Assembly (NCBI RefSeq): GCF_027923905.1
Contig: NZ_AP026966.1
Location: 2,295,001 to 2,359,000 of the forward strand
Direction: 5' to 3'
Length of the DNA stretch: 64,000 nt
Origin: Massilia varians
Lineage (GTDB): Bacteria > Pseudomonadota > Gammaproteobacteria > Burkholderiales > Burkholderiaceae_D
Below the pieces are notes generated by a model. That model searched no databases and was not told where the DNA came from. It saw nothing but the letters and a program-made list of their open reading frames with translations. The position numbers were made by a program, and so were the translations under genes. Positions 52,342-60,838 of this stretch are shown piece by piece (position 1 is the stretch's first letter; the number at the start of each line of letters is the position of its first letter).

Positions 52342-53352
52342 TCAGCTCTCCAGCACGACCTCCAGGCCCGCGCTGACCGCGCCCGCCACCTCGGCGGCGC
52401 TCCAGTTGGTCAGGCGGATGCAGCCGTGCGACTCGGTCTTGCCGACGTGGCCCGGCACCGGCGTGCCATGGATGCCGTAGTGCTCCTTCGACAGGTCGAT
52501 CCAGACCACGCCGACCGGGTTGTTCGGGCCCGGTGCGATCTTGGCTTTCTTGTCGCCCGGCTCGGCGTCCCAGAACAGCTTCGGGTTGTAATGGTAGGTC
52601 GGGTTGGCGTGCACCCCATTGATCTTCCAGGTGCCGATCGGCAGCGGATCGTTGGCGCTGCCGGTGGAGACCGGATATTGCGCGATCAGGCCGCCTGCGG
52701 CATCGTACAGCTGCAGCACCTTCGGCCCTTCCTTGACCACGACTTTCGCGGCCTTCGGCAGCGGCTGCTTGCCATGGACGTTGGGGACGACGATCTGCTC
52801 GCCGGCGCGGCCGAAGTCCTTGCCTGGATTCAGGCGTTCCAGCATGGCGGGCTTGGCGTGGAATTTCTCGCCCAGGCCTTCGAGCACGTTGGCATAGCCC
52901 AGTGCGGGCAGCTTGGCCTTTTCCATCATGTCGCTCGGCACCGGGCGGAAGGGCCCGGCCACGTCGGCCTCGACCAGGGTGTAGGTGACCAGGTGCGGGC
53001 TGTTGTCGGCATTGAGCGCATCCCAGGTGGCGGCATCGAGCTTGCCGGTGACCGGCAGCTTGCGCTGCGACTGGAAGGTGCTCAAGGCCTGGCGCATGTT
53101 GGAGCCGTAGGCGCCGTCGATCTCGCCGGGCGACAGGTTGGCGCGGTCCAGCAGGACCTGGGCGCGCAGGTTGCGTTCGAATTCGGCCTTTTTCGCGGCG
53201 GCCGGATCCACCGGTGCGCCCGCCTGGACGGGGGCTGGCGCCGGCTGCTGTTGCGCGGCGGCGGGCGCCTGCGGCGTTTGCTGTGCATGGGCCAGGGAGA
53301 GGCTGCCCAGCAGGGCAGCGGCGACAAGGGAGAGGGCGTACGATTTGCTCAT
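52342..53352 (-). CDS. L,D-transpeptidase with peptidoglycan-binding domain
   Basis: This protein of about 336 residues has a signal peptide (LSLVAAALLGSLSLAHAQ). An N-terminal peptidoglycan-binding domain (SPGEIDGAYGSNMRQALSTF) is followed by a LysM-like middle and the C-terminal YkuD domain with HGTPVPGHVGKTESHGCIRL (catalytic Cys in SHGCIR). It forms 3-3 cross-links or attaches proteins to peptidoglycan. The ATG at 53352 follows AGGAAACC. Confidence 0.9.
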   Translation of the reverse strand: MSKSYALSLVAAALLGSLSLAHAQQTPQAPAAAQQQPAPAPVQAGAPVDPAAAKKAEFERNLRAQVLLDRANLSPGEIDGAYGSNMRQALSTFQSQRKLPVTGKLDAATWDALNADNSPHLVTYTLVEADVAGPFRPVPSDMMEKAKLPALGYANVLEGLGEKFHAKPAMLERLNPGKDFGRAGEQIVVPNVHGKQPLPKAAKVVVKEGPKVLQLYDAAGGLIAQYPVSTGSANDPLPIGTWKINGVHANPTYHYNPKLFWDAEPGDKKAKIAPGPNNPVGVVWIDLSKEHYGIHGTPVPGHVGKTESHGCIRLTNWSAAEVAGAVSAGLEVVLES

Positions 53353-53477
53353 TTTGGTTTCCTGCAATGCTTGCTTTTGGAAACCTTAGCTTAGGCATGC
53401 ACCCGCACCGGGTCTGTGCGAGAACGAACTCAAGCGGCTGGGGCCGGCCGGCGCCGAGGCAGGCTACAATCCTGGCC

Positions 53478-53777
53478 ATGAGCACTTACACAATCGTGCT
53501 GCAGCCCAGCGGGCTCGCCTGCGAGGCGGACGGGGACAGCAGCATTCTCCACGCTTTCGAAGCGGCCGGTATCGAGCTGCCCAATTCATGCCGCAACGGC
53601 ACCTGCCGCACCTGCATCTGCCGGGTGCGCAGCGGCGCGGCCGCGCACCGGATCGAGTGGCCGGGGCTGTCCTTCGACGAGAAGCGCGACGGCTACATCC
53701 TGCCTTGCGTGGCGGTGGCGCGCAGCGACCTGGTGCTTGAGGCGCCGGTGGCGCGCCGCGTCGTGTGGGACGATTGA
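53478..53777 (+). CDS. 2Fe-2S plant-type ferredoxin
   Basis: This 99-residue protein has the cluster motif SCRNGTCRTC with a fourth Cys in LPCVA. The leader and helical regions (SILHAFEAAGIELPN) match [2Fe-2S] ferredoxins. It is cytoplasmic, with no reductase partner adjacent, so its redox partners are unknown. It starts at the ATG at 53478. Confidence 0.88.
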   Translation: MSTYTIVLQPSGLACEADGDSSILHAFEAAGIELPNSCRNGTCRTCICRVRSGAAAHRIEWPGLSFDEKRDGYILPCVAVARSDLVLEAPVARRVVWDD

Positions 53778-53802
53778 GGGCGCGCGTCTTCCCTGTCGTC
53801 AG

Positions 53803-54717
53803 TCATCGATCCTGAGGCTGGGGGCGGCCCAAGGCGCGCTCGATCACGTGCACTACCCGCGGCCAAGCGTGCGATGTGGCCGCCACCTCGTCGTAATGGC
53901 TGGCGCCGGGCAGGATCACCACCTCGGCGGCATCGCCGGCCTTGCGCGCCCGCGCCGCGTAGTCGTGCGCCACGCGCGGCGGGGAGATCGTGTCGAGTTC
54001 GCCCGTGACCAGCCAGGTGCGGCTGCCGTTCGGCATGAGTTGCGCCGCATTGGTGTCCACGAAGACGTCCGGCCGACCCGGCCCTGGGCTGCCGGCCAGT
54101 TCGGCGGTGTCGCGGCCGCAGCTGGACTTGATCAGGGAAGCCTCGTTGCGCAGGTCGGCCAGGCCGCCCAGGCTGACCACCGCCGGCACCTTCAATGATG
54201 GCTGCGCGCGATGCAGCGGACTGCCGGACGGGATGCGCCCGCGCCCGGCCATCCACTGCACCAGCTGGCCGCCGGCCGAATGGCCGACCGCGACCAGGCG
54301 CCCTAGGTCGAGCGGATAGCGCCCGGCCTGCGCAGCGAGCAGATCGAGCGCAGCATGCATGTCCTGGTAGGTGCCGGGATAGCCGCCGCCGGCTTCGTCG
54401 CTGCGCCGGTATTCGACGTTCCACACGGCAATGCCGCGCGCCGCCAGCGCTCCCGCCATGTTGCGCAGCTGGGTGATGCCGCCGAACTTGCTGGTCCAGC
54501 AGCCGCCGTGCACCAGTACCGCGACCGGGAAAGGGCCGCTGCCGGCGGGCAGGAACAGTTCCGCATACTGCGAGGGCGCCTCGCCATAGGGAATATGCGC
54601 GGTGGGCGCCGGTCCGCTCAGGGCCAGGTAGTCGGCCAGCTTCATCGGCGTGGCCGCATGGGCAGCGTGGATACTGCCGGCAAACAAGAGGGTGGACAGG
54701 AGGAGGCAAAGATTCAT
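53803..54717 (-). CDS. Secreted alpha/beta-hydrolase, esterase/lipase-like
   Basis: This 304-residue protein has a signal peptide (LCLLLSTLLFAGSIHAAHA), the oxyanion motif VLVHGGCW, nucleophile VGHSAGGQL, acid TGELDTIS and catalytic His PGASHYDEV, typical of BD-FAE or hormone-sensitive-lipase-like esterases. The substrate is unknown. It is transcribed toward the ferredoxin gene (convergent). Confidence 0.8.
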   Translation of the reverse strand: MNLCLLLSTLLFAGSIHAAHAATPMKLADYLALSGPAPTAHIPYGEAPSQYAELFLPAGSGPFPVAVLVHGGCWTSKFGGITQLRNMAGALAARGIAVWNVEYRRSDEAGGGYPGTYQDMHAALDLLAAQAGRYPLDLGRLVAVGHSAGGQLVQWMAGRGRIPSGSPLHRAQPSLKVPAVVSLGGLADLRNEASLIKSSCGRDTAELAGSPGPGRPDVFVDTNAAQLMPNGSRTWLVTGELDTISPPRVAHDYAARARKAGDAAEVVILPGASHYDEVAATSHAWPRVVHVIERALGRPQPQDR

Positions 54718-54859
54718 GGTCGGCGCGGAAAGTGTTGAGCATTCACTATAGCCGAGGAAGGGCGCTCTCCACCAGGCCTGCCCGCACGATTGAAAAACCC
54801 GGCTTCGGCATCCATGCTAGGCTGCATCCAAAGCCAACCACGTCATAAGGAGGAGTGCG

Positions 54860-55045
54860 ATGAGCCAATCGACATCCGGCGGCAGCCAGACCAACAAGCA
54901 GTCGGACAAGATGTCCGAGGAAGACATGGCGAAGCAGCGCGCGGGTCAGAACACGCAGAAAAGCAGCCACGATCACATGTCGGACGTCAAGGCCGGCAAG
55001 GGCGAGGGCGCCGGCGGCGGGGCCAAGCAGAAGCATCAACGCTGA
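54860..55045 (+). CDS. Small hydrophilic protein, probably disordered
   Basis: This 61-residue protein is rich in Ser, Lys, Gln, Gly and Asp (TSGGSQTNKQSDKMSEEDMA). It has no signal peptide and no hydrophobic core. AGGAG precedes the ATG. It is one of several tiny genes in this stretch, and the composition resembles stress- or desiccation-related small proteins; function unknown. Confidence 0.6.
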   Translation: MSQSTSGGSQTNKQSDKMSEEDMAKQRAGQNTQKSSHDHMSDVKAGKGEGAGGGAKQKHQR

Positions 55046-55117
55046 TTGACACCGTCCTGCCGCACGGCGCGGCCAGCATGCGCCGTGCGGCGGGCTTCAC
55101 CCTTCGAGAGGCTGACC

Positions 55118-55312
55118 ATGACCATGCTTGATCAAGAACCCAAGCTGCACGGATCATCCCCCGTGTATGCCCACAGTACCCCGGAACCGGACGTGCCGGA
55201 TCCGATGCCGACGCCCGACCCGCGCCCGCCCGTGCCCGACGACGTCCCCGATCCGACCAATGCGCCGGTCGAGGACCCGCGCTTCCCGGAGCCGCCGATC
55301 CGGGCCGCTTGA
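55118..55312 (+). CDS. Small Pro/Asp-rich protein
   Basis: This 64-residue protein is dominated by Pro, Asp, Val and Glu (PEPDVPDPMPTPDPRPPVPD). It is very probably disordered, with no known family. GAGAGG lies before the ATG at 55118. It is downstream of another tiny gene by 72 bp. Confidence 0.55.
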   Translation: MTMLDQEPKLHGSSPVYAHSTPEPDVPDPMPTPDPRPPVPDDVPDPTNAPVEDPRFPEPPIRAA

Positions 55313-55512
55313 CCCCGGCGTTCAGGCCGGACAGGGTCGTCAAGACCCTGTATTCCCCAAGATGATGCGATGGATGTGATGGCCACCCTGGCGGCGGCCC
55401 GTGGACCTGCCACATCTGGACAGGACGACGCCGGCCTGCCGCAAGCAGGTTGGCGGTCGTGAGGTCGTCGGGCGGGGAGAGGATGCCGGCCGCGCAGGCC
55501 GGCCGGGAAGTT

Positions 55513-55710
55513 TCAGTTGCGCGGCTTGTCCTGGCTTCCGGACGAGCCCTGGCCGGCCTGGCTGCCCGATGGCGGCAGTGGCGGAATCTGGCGGATCATT
55601 TCTTCGGTTTCCAGCTCTCCAGGGGATTTCTCACCGCTGCCGATATCCGATTCGTGTAGCACGTTCGGGCCTTTTGCCGCGGGATCGACTTGGCGGGTTG
55701 CGTTGCTCAT
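55513..55710 (-). CDS. Small hydrophilic protein
   Basis: This 65-residue protein includes VDPAAKGPNVLHESDIGSGE and a C-terminal Gln/Ser-rich tail, with no signal peptide or membrane segment. GGAG precedes the ATG at 55710; the open frame upstream is shadow sequence. A GC-rich hairpin (55485-55503) lies after its stop. Function unknown. Confidence 0.55.
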   Translation of the reverse strand: MSNATRQVDPAAKGPNVLHESDIGSGEKSPGELETEEMIRQIPPLPPSGSQAGQGSSGSQDKPRN

Positions 55711-55909
55711 GGTGCACTCCAGTTGGTTGTTCGACAGGACGATCCTAACAGGGCTACTGCGCGCTCGGCGCGCGCTACGCCGCAGTGCAGCATCGCTGCG
55801 GCCCGCCGCTGTCCCGATCCATGTCATGTTGCCGACATCGTCGCTTGCCTATAATGGATCGGAGAAATGGAGCACAACCAACAACAAGCACCGCCTGCCG
55901 GAGGAGACC

Positions 55910-56047
55910 ATGGGCCGTACCCTGCACAACACCATCTACCTGGGCCGCGGCCCGCTGTATTACTCGCGCCGGGCCCAGCTGGCGCTGGCGCTCGGCGTCG
56001 CGGCCGGCGCCGGCCTGGGCTGGCTGGCCTTCCGGGCGCTGCGCTGA
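55910..56047 (+). CDS. Very small single-helix membrane protein
   Basis: This 45-residue protein has a short N-terminal part (GRTLHNTIYLGRGPLYYSRR) followed by one hydrophobic helix (LALALGVAAGAGLGWLAFRAL). GGAGGAG directly before the ATG at 55910 makes translation likely. No family recognised. Confidence 0.55.
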   Translation: MGRTLHNTIYLGRGPLYYSRRAQLALALGVAAGAGLGWLAFRALR

Positions 56048-56107
56048 GGCTTGCCCTCGGCGGGCGCGCCGGTTACCATGGCGCGCCCTGGCCGAATAGA
56101 AGACAGC

Positions 56108-56485
56108 ATGAAGAACGAACAACTGACGACGGACGAATACGACGCCCTTGAACTGGTACGCCGCGGCGTGAAGCGCGACACGGCGGGTGCCTGCGTGGGA
56201 CGCAATGCCAAGCGCCTGTCGGGATTGAAGATGCTCGAGCACACCCGCGACGGGCGTATCGTGCTGACCGAAAAGGGGCAGCAGGTATTGTTCCTGCGCC
56301 GCTGCATCACATCGCTGAGCGCGCTGGCGAATGACCCGCAGGCCCCGCTCGATGCCGACGTGGTCCGCTTCCTGAGCCTCAAGTCGCACATCGCCGCGCT
56401 CGACGGCGGCGGCTATGCCCTGACCGACAAGGGCCGCGAATCGCTGGACGACATCACGCGCCAGCAACAACAGCAGCGCCGCTAG
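56108..56485 (+). CDS. Protein of unknown function with winged-helix-like look
   Basis: This protein of about 125 residues has helical N-terminal and middle segments, RNAKRLSGLKML followed by RDGRIVLTEKGQQVLF. That resembles a winged-helix with a basic recognition part but is not assignable. A Gln/Arg-rich tail ends the protein. The ATG at 56108 gives the coherent start. Confidence 0.6.
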   Translation: MKNEQLTTDEYDALELVRRGVKRDTAGACVGRNAKRLSGLKMLEHTRDGRIVLTEKGQQVLFLRRCITSLSALANDPQAPLDADVVRFLSLKSHIAALDGGGYALTDKGRESLDDITRQQQQQRR

Positions 56486-56501
56486 GCGCTTGTGGCCAGC
56501 A

Positions 56502-56520
56502 CCGGCGCACGAGGCGCCGG
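56502..56520. terminator. Hairpin between convergent small genes
   Basis: CCGGCGC and GCGCCGG form a 7-bp stem with a 5-base loop between the stops at 56485 and 56530. There is no T-tract; it could act as a weak bidirectional terminator. Confidence 0.4.
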
Positions 56521-56529
56521 GATAGGTTC

Positions 56530-56760
56530 TTAGTTGATCCGGCGGCGGTGCGGGTAGACCAGCACCCGCACGGCCACCTCGGCCGGCACGTTCATGGTCG
56601 CCAGGAACTCGGCGGCGCGCTGCAAGCCAAGCGTCGGGATCGATGCCACGGCCTGATTGATCAGGTCGCGGGTGCGGATGTCGGTGCGCTGGCGGCGTAC
56701 GCCAGTGGCTTGGTCCGCTGCGGCGGCGACCGGAGTCAACTCGCCGGTGTCATTCATCAT
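56530..56760 (-). CDS. Small protein of unknown function
   Basis: This 76-residue protein has a basic middle (GVRRQRTDIRTRDLINQAV) and a helical C-terminal half (LQRAAEFLATMNVPAEVAVRVL). No signal peptide or family recognised. It is transcribed toward the 56108 gene. Confidence 0.5.
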   Translation of the reverse strand: MMNDTGELTPVAAAADQATGVRRQRTDIRTRDLINQAVASIPTLGLQRAAEFLATMNVPAEVAVRVLVYPHRRRIN

Positions 56761-56892
56761 GATAGATATCCGTTATGTCTGAGGTTGCTAAAGAGACACG
56801 GCTATTCTACGGCCAACAATGTTGTTTAGGCTACAAATAAATAGCTCTCAAGCAGCTTAGCGGATAAATGACGGTGGGAAACTTGAGCAGGA

Positions 56893-59757
56893 TCAAGCTT
56901 CGACGATTTCCGGTGCCAGTTCGGGCTTGGTCTGGCGTGGCGGTGGCAGTGCCTTACGCTGGATCAGCAGCATCTGGAAATCCTCGGCCGCCAGAGGTTT
57001 GCTGAAGAAATAGCCCTGCATTTCGTCGCAGCCATGGCTGCGCAGGTAGTCGAGCTGCTCGAGCGTTTCGACGCCTTCCGCGATCACGGCCAGTTTTAGG
57101 TTGTGGGCCAGGGCGATGATCGAGGTGACAATCGCGGCGTCGTTGGCGTCATTGGTGATGTCGGCAACGAAGGAGCGGTCGATCTTGAGCACGTCGATCG
57201 GGAAGCGCGACAGGTAGGACAGGCTCGAATAGCCGGTGCCGAAGTCGTCGATCGACAGGTTCACGCCGAGCGACTTCATGCGATGCAGCAGTTCCACCGC
57301 CGGCGTCACGTCGCTCATGAACAGGCTTTCGGTCAGCTCGATCTCGAGGCAGTCCGGGTCGAGTCCGGTGTCGCGCAGCACCGATTCCAGGCTGGCGACC
57401 AGGTCGGCGGCGCCGAACTGGCGCGCCGACAGGTTGACGGCCACGCGCAGCCGGCCCAGGCCGGCATCCTGCCAGGCCTTGTTCTGGGCGCAGGCGGTGC
57501 GCATCACCCAGGCGCCGATCTGGACGATCAGGCCGGTCTCCTCGGCGATGCCGATGAAGCGGCCAGGCGGCACCATGCCCAGTTCCGGATGCTTCCAGCG
57601 CAGCAGCGCTTCCATGCCGACGATCTGGCCGGTCTTCAGGTCGACCTGGGGCTGGTAGTGCAGCACGAACTCGTTGCGCTCGAGGGCGTTGCGCAGCGCG
57701 CCTTCGATGCGCACCCGCTCCAGCGATTCCTCGTTCATGGCCGGCGTATAGAACTGGAAGTTGTTGCGCCCCATCTTCTTGGCGCTGTACATCGCGATGT
57801 CCGCGTGTTCGATCAGGCTGTCGGCCGGCGTGCCCTCGCTCGGGTAGACCGCCACCCCGATCGAGCAGGTGACGAAAAATTCCTTGGTGCCCAGCATGAC
57901 CGGCTGAGCCACCGAATCCATCACGCGCTGCACGATCTCGGGCGAGAGCGGCTCGTCGTGGTGCTCGGACAGGATCACCACGAATTCGTCGCCCGACAGG
58001 CGCGCCACGGTGTCGGTGTCGCGCAGCGAGCCGGTCAGCCGCGCCGCAACCGTCATCAGGAGCACGTCGCCGGCCTTGTGGCCCATCGAGTCGTTGACGA
58101 ACTTGAAGCGGTCGAGGTCGATCAGCATCACCCACATCGGGCGGCCGCTGCGGTTGGCATAGGCGATCGCCTGGCCGAGGCGGTCCTGCAGCAGCGAGCG
58201 GTTGGGCAGGCCGGTCAGCACGTCGTGCTGGGCCACGTGGTGCACGCGCTGCTCGGTGAGCTTGCGTTCGGTGATGTCGCTGCCGGTGCCGCGGTAGCCC
58301 AGCAGCTCGCCGTGCTCGTCGAACATCGGCTGGCCGTTGACGCAGAACCAGCGGGTGTCGCCGTGCTCGTCGACGCACTTGTATTCGAGGTTGGCGAAGG
58401 GTTCGTGCGCCTTCACCTGGGCGATGTGGGCGCGCCCGGCCTCGGTCTCGAGCAGGGAGGGCACGTATTCCCAGCGCGTCTTTCCGAGCACCTTTTCCAC
58501 GGCGACGCCGGCCTTTTCGGTGAAGCCGCCGGTGACCATGGTGAAACGCAGGTCGCGGTCCTGTTCCCAGTACCAGTCCGAGGACATCGACACCAGCTGG
58601 CGGAAGCGCTGCTCGCTCTGCTGCAGGGCACGCTCGGCGCGTTCGCGCGCGGCCATGTCCTCGATCAGGCGGCGGTTGGTGCGGCGCAGGTCGGCGGTGC
58701 GCTGGCGCACCAGGCGCTGGACCTTGCGCGCGCGCTGCCCGGAAGCCTGCACGAAGGCGGTGCCGAGCAGGGTCATGAGGATGCCGCCCACCAGCAGGGC
58801 GGTCGAGGCCATGTGGTCGTGCAGGAAGGGGCGCGGCGCGCTGGCCACCTCGATGCGCCAGGGCTTGCCGGCAATGCGCAGCAGCTTGCTGGCATGGCCG
58901 GGCTGGCCGGGGGCGAGGGAGGCGGCCAGCCATCCCTGTTGCGGTTTGCCGGTGTCGCCGGTGGAAAACAGCAGGTTCGCCGGGCTGGGCGCGTCGCCGG
59001 CATAGACCGACACGAAGATCTCGCTGGAACCCTCGCGCGGGTCGAGCAGGCCGGTGGCGGCCAGCGAGGCGCGTACCAGTTCCGGGCCGCGGATGACGAT
59101 GGCGGTGTCGCCGGCCAGCATGCCGTCGCGGTCGAGCACCGGCATGACCAGGCTGAAGGCCGGCTGCTTGCGCTCGTCCTGGGCCAGCTGGAACAGGTCG
59201 GTGGCGGCGGCGCGGCCGTCGCCGCGCGCGGTCGCCAGCGCGCTCATCACCTGCAGGTTCTCGCCGGCGTTCAGGCCGAAGGCACGTTCGTTGCCGGCCA
59301 TCGGCTCGATGAAATCGACGATGTGGTAGCGCGCGCGCGCCGGCGCCGGCACCAGGCCCTGGGCCTGCAGTTCGGTGAACACGGTGCCCGGAACGATGGT
59401 CTGCAGTTCGCGTTCCACCTGCGCGCGCTGATCGCCCGGCACCGTGCGGTGGACGTTGAAGGCCTGGATGTAGCGGTGACGCTCGAGCAGAGCGGCGGTG
59501 AAGTCGCGGAAATGGGCGCGGTCGACCGGCTCTCCGCGCGCAAACAGCTGGTTGGTCACGGTCAGCACTTCGACCGCCTGGTCGATACCCTGGCGCACCG
59601 CCGCCACGCGCTCGTCGGCGCGCTGGGCAAAGGCGAGCGCCATGTTCTCGTACTCGAGCTGACTCACCCCCAGGAACAGGGCGCCGGATGCAGCCAGGCC
59701 GCCCCCGAGCGTGAGGGCTGCCGCGAGCGTCAGCGACAAGGGCAGGCGAGGCGCCAT
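56893..59757 (-). CDS. CHASE-PAS-GGDEF-EAL sensor protein
   Basis: This 954-residue inner-membrane protein has an N-terminal helix, a periplasmic CHASE sensor (about residues 45-270), a second helix (ALLVGGILMTLLGTAFVQ) and a PAS domain (FRQLVSMSSDWYWEQ). The GGDEF domain has the signature SGDEF preceded by an I-site RDTD, and a complete-looking EAL domain follows (MEALLRWKHPE, DDFGTGYSS). It could make or degrade c-di-GMP; the EAL side looks intact. It has its own gene direction opposite to the two other GGDEF genes. Confidence 0.9.
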   Translation of the reverse strand: MAPRLPLSLTLAAALTLGGGLAASGALFLGVSQLEYENMALAFAQRADERVAAVRQGIDQAVEVLTVTNQLFARGEPVDRAHFRDFTAALLERHRYIQAFNVHRTVPGDQRAQVERELQTIVPGTVFTELQAQGLVPAPARARYHIVDFIEPMAGNERAFGLNAGENLQVMSALATARGDGRAAATDLFQLAQDERKQPAFSLVMPVLDRDGMLAGDTAIVIRGPELVRASLAATGLLDPREGSSEIFVSVYAGDAPSPANLLFSTGDTGKPQQGWLAASLAPGQPGHASKLLRIAGKPWRIEVASAPRPFLHDHMASTALLVGGILMTLLGTAFVQASGQRARKVQRLVRQRTADLRRTNRRLIEDMAARERAERALQQSEQRFRQLVSMSSDWYWEQDRDLRFTMVTGGFTEKAGVAVEKVLGKTRWEYVPSLLETEAGRAHIAQVKAHEPFANLEYKCVDEHGDTRWFCVNGQPMFDEHGELLGYRGTGSDITERKLTEQRVHHVAQHDVLTGLPNRSLLQDRLGQAIAYANRSGRPMWVMLIDLDRFKFVNDSMGHKAGDVLLMTVAARLTGSLRDTDTVARLSGDEFVVILSEHHDEPLSPEIVQRVMDSVAQPVMLGTKEFFVTCSIGVAVYPSEGTPADSLIEHADIAMYSAKKMGRNNFQFYTPAMNEESLERVRIEGALRNALERNEFVLHYQPQVDLKTGQIVGMEALLRWKHPELGMVPPGRFIGIAEETGLIVQIGAWVMRTACAQNKAWQDAGLGRLRVAVNLSARQFGAADLVASLESVLRDTGLDPDCLEIELTESLFMSDVTPAVELLHRMKSLGVNLSIDDFGTGYSSLSYLSRFPIDVLKIDRSFVADITNDANDAAIVTSIIALAHNLKLAVIAEGVETLEQLDYLRSHGCDEMQGYFFSKPLAAEDFQMLLIQRKALPPPRQTKPELAPEIVEA

Positions 59758-59882
59758 GATGTGTCCAGAAGGTCCGTGAAAACAGGGTGCACGAAGCTGC
59801 CTAAAGGCTTGCCACTAGGCATCAATACGTGAGTGTGTCACATCCGGGCAGCTTTCGGCAAACGAAATGTCGCACGCGCGTT

Positions 59883-60662
59883 TCATCCCGGATGGGGCCG
59901 CCATGACAGCCACGCCAGGAGCAGGCGCGCCAGCAGGCGATTGGGGAGGGCGGCCCCGAGCCCGCGGTTGCGCATGGTGTCGCGCAGAAAACGCAGGGTG
60001 CGGCCCGGCGCGGCCTTGCCATGCGCCGCGCGCTGGGCAAGCAGGATCTGGTTGTTGCCGGCGATGCCGGACAGCCAACAGACCTGGCCATCGAAGGCCG
60101 CCTGCAGGCGTTGCACCGCGGTCACATAGCCGGGGTCGTAGGTAAAGATGTTTGCCGCCAGCACGCCGCCGGGCCGCAGCGCGCGCCGGCAATGCGCATA
60201 GAAGCTGGCGCTGGCCAGCGCCGGGGGCAGTCCGGCGGCGTCGAAGCCGTCGACCAGCAGCACGTCGGCCTCGCCGGTGCCGGCCCGCGCCAGCCAGTCG
60301 GCGGCATCGCAATGCAGCACGCACAGCCGCGCGTCGTCGGGCGGGACCTGGAACTGCGTGCGCAGGGCGATCACGTCGGCACGTACTTCGAGCACCGTGA
60401 TGCGCGCGTGTGGGAAGTGGCGGTGGCAGAACTTCACCAGCGAACCGCCCCCCAGGCCCACCATGAGGATGTGGCGCGGGCGCGGCGCCAGCAGGGCGAA
60501 GCACATCATGGCGCGCGCATAGGGCAGCACCAGGGCGTCCGGGCGCGACAGCCGCATTTCGCTCTGGATGTCGCCCGGGGTGAACTCGAGCGTGCGGCGG
60601 TCGCCCCGGGTGGAGACGATCGGCGGAGGAAGCGGGGGCGGCTGGTCGGGCGCTGCGGACAT
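59883..60662 (-). CDS. Spermidine-synthase-like protein
   Basis: This 259-residue protein has the SAM-type glycine motif ILMVGLGGGSLVKF, the acidic strand ITVLEVRADVIAL and VLLVDGFDAAG, which matches the spermidine-synthase fold. The substrate-binding loop residues are not clearly those of true polyamine synthases, so a different methyl- or aminopropyl-transfer role is possible. It lies divergent from the following GGDEF gene. Confidence 0.75.
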   Translation of the reverse strand: MSAAPDQPPPLPPPIVSTRGDRRTLEFTPGDIQSEMRLSRPDALVLPYARAMMCFALLAPRPRHILMVGLGGGSLVKFCHRHFPHARITVLEVRADVIALRTQFQVPPDDARLCVLHCDAADWLARAGTGEADVLLVDGFDAAGLPPALASASFYAHCRRALRPGGVLAANIFTYDPGYVTAVQRLQAAFDGQVCWLSGIAGNNQILLAQRAAHGKAAPGRTLRFLRDTMRNRGLGAALPNRLLARLLLAWLSWRPHPG

Positions 60663-60838
60663 GGCGCCAGTATAGGATAGCGCACCCCGCGGAGGGTTTC
60701 GGCTTGTTCTGCGGCATCGCTTTCTGATAAGCTGGCCGTCCGAACCAAGACCGATCCCCCGTGTTTCCGGACCATCCCTCCATCACCGCCACAGGCGTCG
60801 CCCTGGTCGGATCCGGGACCTGACAGTAGAACCGACAC

